Below are positions 7,494 through 8,711 of a stretch of DNA of 8,711 nucleotides, piece by piece (positions within the stretch are counted from its first letter, which is position 1; each line of letters begins with the position of its first letter). Both the position numbers and the translations under genes were made by a program. The DNA comes from Pseudomonadota bacterium (GTDB taxonomy: Bacteria; Pseudomonadota; Alphaproteobacteria; Rhizobiales; Beijerinckiaceae), in NCBI GenBank assembly GCA_028876585.1, contig JAGWRL010000034.1:1-8711 (forward strand). Reading direction: 5' to 3'. Below the pieces are notes generated by a model, which worked only from the letters and a program-made list of their open reading frames with translations, ran no database searches and was not told the DNA's origin.

Positions 7494-7691
7494 TCACGGC
7501 TTGCGCGGTCGCTCCGCCTCGACGATCGCCGCTTCGTGATACCACGCGCCGCCGCAGGCGTAAGTCGACGCCTCGAATTCTAGCGGCGTTTGTTTGCCGT
7601 TTGCTTGTAATCCCCGCAATTTCAGCGGATTGCGCCCCCTGGGCAGAAATTGCAAAATCTGCGCCGTTTCGCGTCGGATTTGTGAATTCAT
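7494..7691 (-). CDS. Small DUF2735-like protein, divergent from glnII
   Basis: A 65-residue minus-strand protein starting MNSQIRRETAQILQF and carrying CGGAWYHEAAIVEAE near its C terminus. The pattern of a basic start, an A-(Q/K)-I-x-QF segment at residues 9-15 and a C-terminal WYH-(E/D)-AA motif is what I remember of DUF2735, a short family of unknown function in rhizobia. The start at 7691 is supported by a GAAGGA ribosome site (complement of 7701-7706) nine bases upstream; a longer frame reaching 7910 would run across the glnII promoter and is not believed. The protein has no membrane segment or signal peptide and has two Cys at most. It converges with the acetyltransferase and diverges from glnII, sharing a 315-base control region, so co-regulation by nitrogen status is plausible. 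Function is unknown. The family call is from motif memory, not from a search. Confidence 0.72.
   Translation of the reverse strand: MNSQIRRETAQILQFLPRGRNPLKLRGLQANGKQTPLEFEASTYACGGAWYHEAAIVEAERPRKP
7616..7653. repeat. Perfect 8-bp inverted repeat inside the DUF2735-like gene
   Basis: GCAATTTC at 7616-7623 and GAAATTGC at 7646-7653 are exact inverted copies separated by 22 bases. They fall in the codons for residues around ILQFLP and PLKLRG of the small minus-strand protein. The mRNA could fold into a long-looped stem, or the repeat may be coincidence. Confidence 0.4.
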
Positions 7692-7700
7692 GGGTCCGTT

Positions 7701-7706
7701 TCCTTC
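7701..7706 (-). promoter_or_regulatory. Ribosome binding site of the DUF2735-like gene
   Basis: TCCTTC on the + strand reads GAAGGA on the minus strand, nine bases before the ATG at 7691. It is a near-consensus Shine-Dalgarno site and is the main reason for choosing the 65-residue start over longer in-frame starts. Confidence 0.7.
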
Positions 7707-7718
7707 GATTCTGGCCCC

Positions 7719-7732
7719 CCGGAGTGGTCCGG
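7719..7732. repeat. Perfect 5-bp inverted repeat with 4-base loop
   Basis: CCGGA, loop GTGG, TCCGG. It lies 28 bases before the start of the minus-strand small gene, where it could be an operator or a leader hairpin of that transcript. Confidence 0.35.
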
Positions 7733-7767
7733 ACGTAAATTCTAGCACCAAAATTCGCATTTTTCCG

Positions 7768-7783
7768 TTCACGAGGGGGTGAA
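7768..7783. repeat. TTCAC-N6-GTGAA inverted repeat, possible activator site
   Basis: TTCAC at 7768-7772 and GTGAA at 7779-7783 form an exact 5-bp dyad, about 120 bases upstream of the -24 element of the glnII promoter, a normal distance for a sigma-54 enhancer. It resembles half of an NtrC dyad, but the spacing is one base short and the bases differ from TGCAC-N7-GTGCA, so assignment to NtrC is weak. Confidence 0.3.
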
Positions 7784-7904
7784 AGTGCGTTTTGCCGAAT
7801 ATTTTCGCACGACTGCATTCTTGGGCAGATGACGCAGCCGCAACATTCGTTTTGCTTTGCAGCGTAAAACCGGCGTTTCCCCGCCCCGTTTCGCGCTCGC
7901 GGGA

Positions 7905-7920
7905 TGGCACGGCTCATGCT
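7905..7920 (+). promoter_or_regulatory. Sigma-54 (RpoN) promoter of glnII
   Basis: TGGCACG (-24 element, 7905-7911) and ATGCT (-12 element, 7916-7920) match the consensus TGGCACG-N4-TTGCW at all but one position. The invariant GG (7906-7907) and GC (7918-7919) are separated by exactly 10 bases. The predicted transcript starts near 7931, giving a leader of about 76 bases before the glnII ATG. In rhizobia glnII is a known sigma-54/NtrC-dependent gene, so nitrogen limitation is the expected signal. Confidence 0.85.
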
Positions 7921-7961
7921 ACGGGCCGCTCGATCCGGGGGCGACCTGGTTCCGGCGGCGA

Positions 7962-7974
7962 GGCGAATATCGCC
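7962..7974 (+). repeat. Small stem-loop in the glnII leader
   Basis: GGCGA, loop ATA, TCGCC: a perfect 5-bp stem with a three-base loop in the predicted 5' leader of glnII, 32 bases before the ATG. No riboswitch architecture was recognised around it. Confidence 0.3.
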
Positions 7975-8006
7975 AGTCGGGCGTTATCAACTTTCGAGAG
8001 CACGCG

Positions 8007-8711
8007 ATGACGAAGTACAAGTTGGAATATATCTGGCTCGACGGCTATGCGCCGACGCCGAACCTGCGCGGCAAGACGCAGATCAAGGAATTCGACGCCT
8101 TCCCGAAGCTGGAGCAGCTGCCGCTTTGGGGCTTCGACGGCTCCTCCACCCAGCAGGCCGAGGGCCATTCCTCCGATTGCGTGCTGAAGCCGGTCGCGGT
8201 CTATCCCGACGGCGCCCGCGTCAACGGCGCGCTGGTGATGTGCGAAGTGATGATGCCCGACGGCAAGACCCCGCACGCCTCCAACAAGCGCGCCACGGTG
8301 CTCGATGATTCCGGCGCCTGGTTCGGCTTCGAGCAGGAATATTTCTTCTACAAGGACGGCCGCCCGCTCGGCTTCCCCGCCGAGGGCTATCCCGCGCCGC
8401 AGGGCCCCTATTACACCGGCGTCGGCTACAAGAACGTCGGCTCGGTCGCGCGCGAGATCGTCGAGAAGCACCTCGACCTGTGCCTCGCCGCCGGCATCAA
8501 CCATGAGGGCATCAACGCCGAAGTGGCGAAGGGCCAGTGGGAATTCCAGATCTTCGGCAAGGGCTCCAAGACGGCCGCCGACCAGATGTGGATGGCGCGC
8601 TACCTGATGATGCGGCTGTGCGAGAGCTATGGCGTCGACATCGAATGGCATTGCAAGCCGCTCGGCGACACCGACTGGAACGGTTCGGGCATGCACTGCA
8701 ATTTCTCGACC
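8007..8711 (+). CDS. glnII: Glutamine synthetase type II (GlnII), 3'-truncated by window end
   Basis: GSII condenses ammonium and glutamate to glutamine with ATP hydrolysis in the cytoplasm. The first 235 codons are present and open to the last base; the family is about 330-345 residues. It is the eukaryote-like form: WLDGYAPTPNLRGKT (10-24), WGFDGSST (41-48, active-site Asp at 44), GFEQEYF (107-113, metal-binding E109 and E111), INHEGINAEVAKGQWEFQ (164-181) and DTDWNGSGMH (221-230). This form is not adenylylated as GSI is, and bacteria carrying it usually also have glnA. The ATG at 8007 gives the exact family N terminus (MTKYKLEYIW), with a modest GAGAG ribosome site six bases upstream (7996-8000). 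It is driven by the sigma-54 promoter at 7905-7920 and diverges from the DUF2735-like gene. No frameshift is seen. Identity is very secure. Confidence 0.97.
   Translation, partial: MTKYKLEYIWLDGYAPTPNLRGKTQIKEFDAFPKLEQLPLWGFDGSSTQQAEGHSSDCVLKPVAVYPDGARVNGALVMCEVMMPDGKTPHASNKRATVLDDSGAWFGFEQEYFFYKDGRPLGFPAEGYPAPQGPYYTGVGYKNVGSVAREIVEKHLDLCLAAGINHEGINAEVAKGQWEFQIFGKGSKTAADQMWMARYLMMRLCESYGVDIEWHCKPLGDTDWNGSGMHCNFST

Larger units (their letters stand above)
7692..8006. promoter_or_regulatory. Divergent control region between DUF2735-like gene and glnII
   Basis: These 315 bases hold no convincing gene. The central part (about 7740-7870) is clearly more AT-rich than the coding DNA around it, with runs such as AAAATTCGCATTTTT, as expected for a regulatory region. 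It contains the sigma-54 promoter at 7905-7920, the ribosome site of the minus-strand gene, and short inverted repeats at 7719-7732, 7768-7783 and 7962-7974. I looked for the enteric NtrC pattern GCAC-N7-GTGC and found no match. No clear sigma-70 promoter for the minus-strand gene was found; TAGAAT (minus strand, complement of 7739-7744) is a possible -10 box without a good -35. Confidence 0.6.

Noticed and set aside
7396..7917. Second minus-strand frame (173 codons) across the acetyltransferase end and the glnII control region
   Set aside because: It overlaps the acetyltransferase, the terminator and the sigma-54 promoter, is in a different frame from the DUF2735-like motif, and has no recognisable features.
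7792..8010. Plus-strand 72-codon frame across the glnII promoter
   Set aside because: It runs through the sigma-54 element and the glnII start, with no convincing ribosome site and no family resemblance.
7914..8696. Minus-strand open frame of 260 codons opposite glnII
   Set aside because: It covers the glnII coding sequence, and its product shows no family motif; GlnII is unmistakable on the + strand.
1..8711. Mobile elements, tRNA or rRNA genes, integrase attachment sites
   Set aside because: I saw no transposase or integrase frames, no terminal inverted repeats with target duplication, and no tRNA or rRNA-like sequence in the window.

Overview
The window is GC-rich, with strong G/C bias at third codon positions and genes packed mostly on the + strand. 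The gene content points to an alphaproteobacterium of the Hyphomicrobiales (Rhizobiales) type. The best clue is the right end: a eukaryote-like type II glutamine synthetase (glnII) behind a sigma-54 promoter, with a small divergent DUF2735-like gene next to it. Kinases with serial GAF domains joined by a stereotyped 'QTATA..LKVIS' helix are also, from memory, typical of this order. I cannot name the genus from sequence alone.

Left part (1-965): the 3' two thirds of prmC (release-factor glutamine methyltransferase, 5' end outside the window), followed 25 bases later by a YciA-type hotdog acyl-CoA thioesterase. Both are housekeeping-type genes.

Centre (about 1018-6832): a three-gene signalling operon with stop/start overlaps (ATGA) at both junctions. 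Gene 1 is a soluble hybrid-free histidine kinase of about 1386 residues with six tandem GAF domains, each preceded by a nearly identical signalling helix, then HisKA and HATPase domains. Gene 2 is a stand-alone CheY-like receiver. Gene 3 is a receiver fused to a class III nucleotidyl cyclase with every catalytic residue present; its Lys/Thr purine-selecting pair fits class IIIb adenylyl cyclases. The simplest reading is a cytoplasmic multi-input kinase that phosphorylates two receivers, one of which controls cAMP synthesis. The six GAF units repeat every 525-543 bases, the linkers are far more alike than the ligand-pocket cores, and GAF cores 2-4 have visibly lower GC at third positions than cores 1, 5 and 6. 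This suggests modular domain gain or exchange.

Right part (6894-8711): a phosphinothricin/methionine-sulfone-type GNAT acetyltransferase ending in a good intrinsic terminator; a 65-codon minus-strand DUF2735-like gene convergent with it; a 315-base divergent control region holding a sigma-54 promoter with exact -24/-12 spacing and several short inverted repeats; and the first 235 codons of glnII, cut by the window end. The right part is a nitrogen-regulated locus, and the acetyltransferase belongs to a family that can modify glutamine synthetase inhibitors, although any functional link is only inference.
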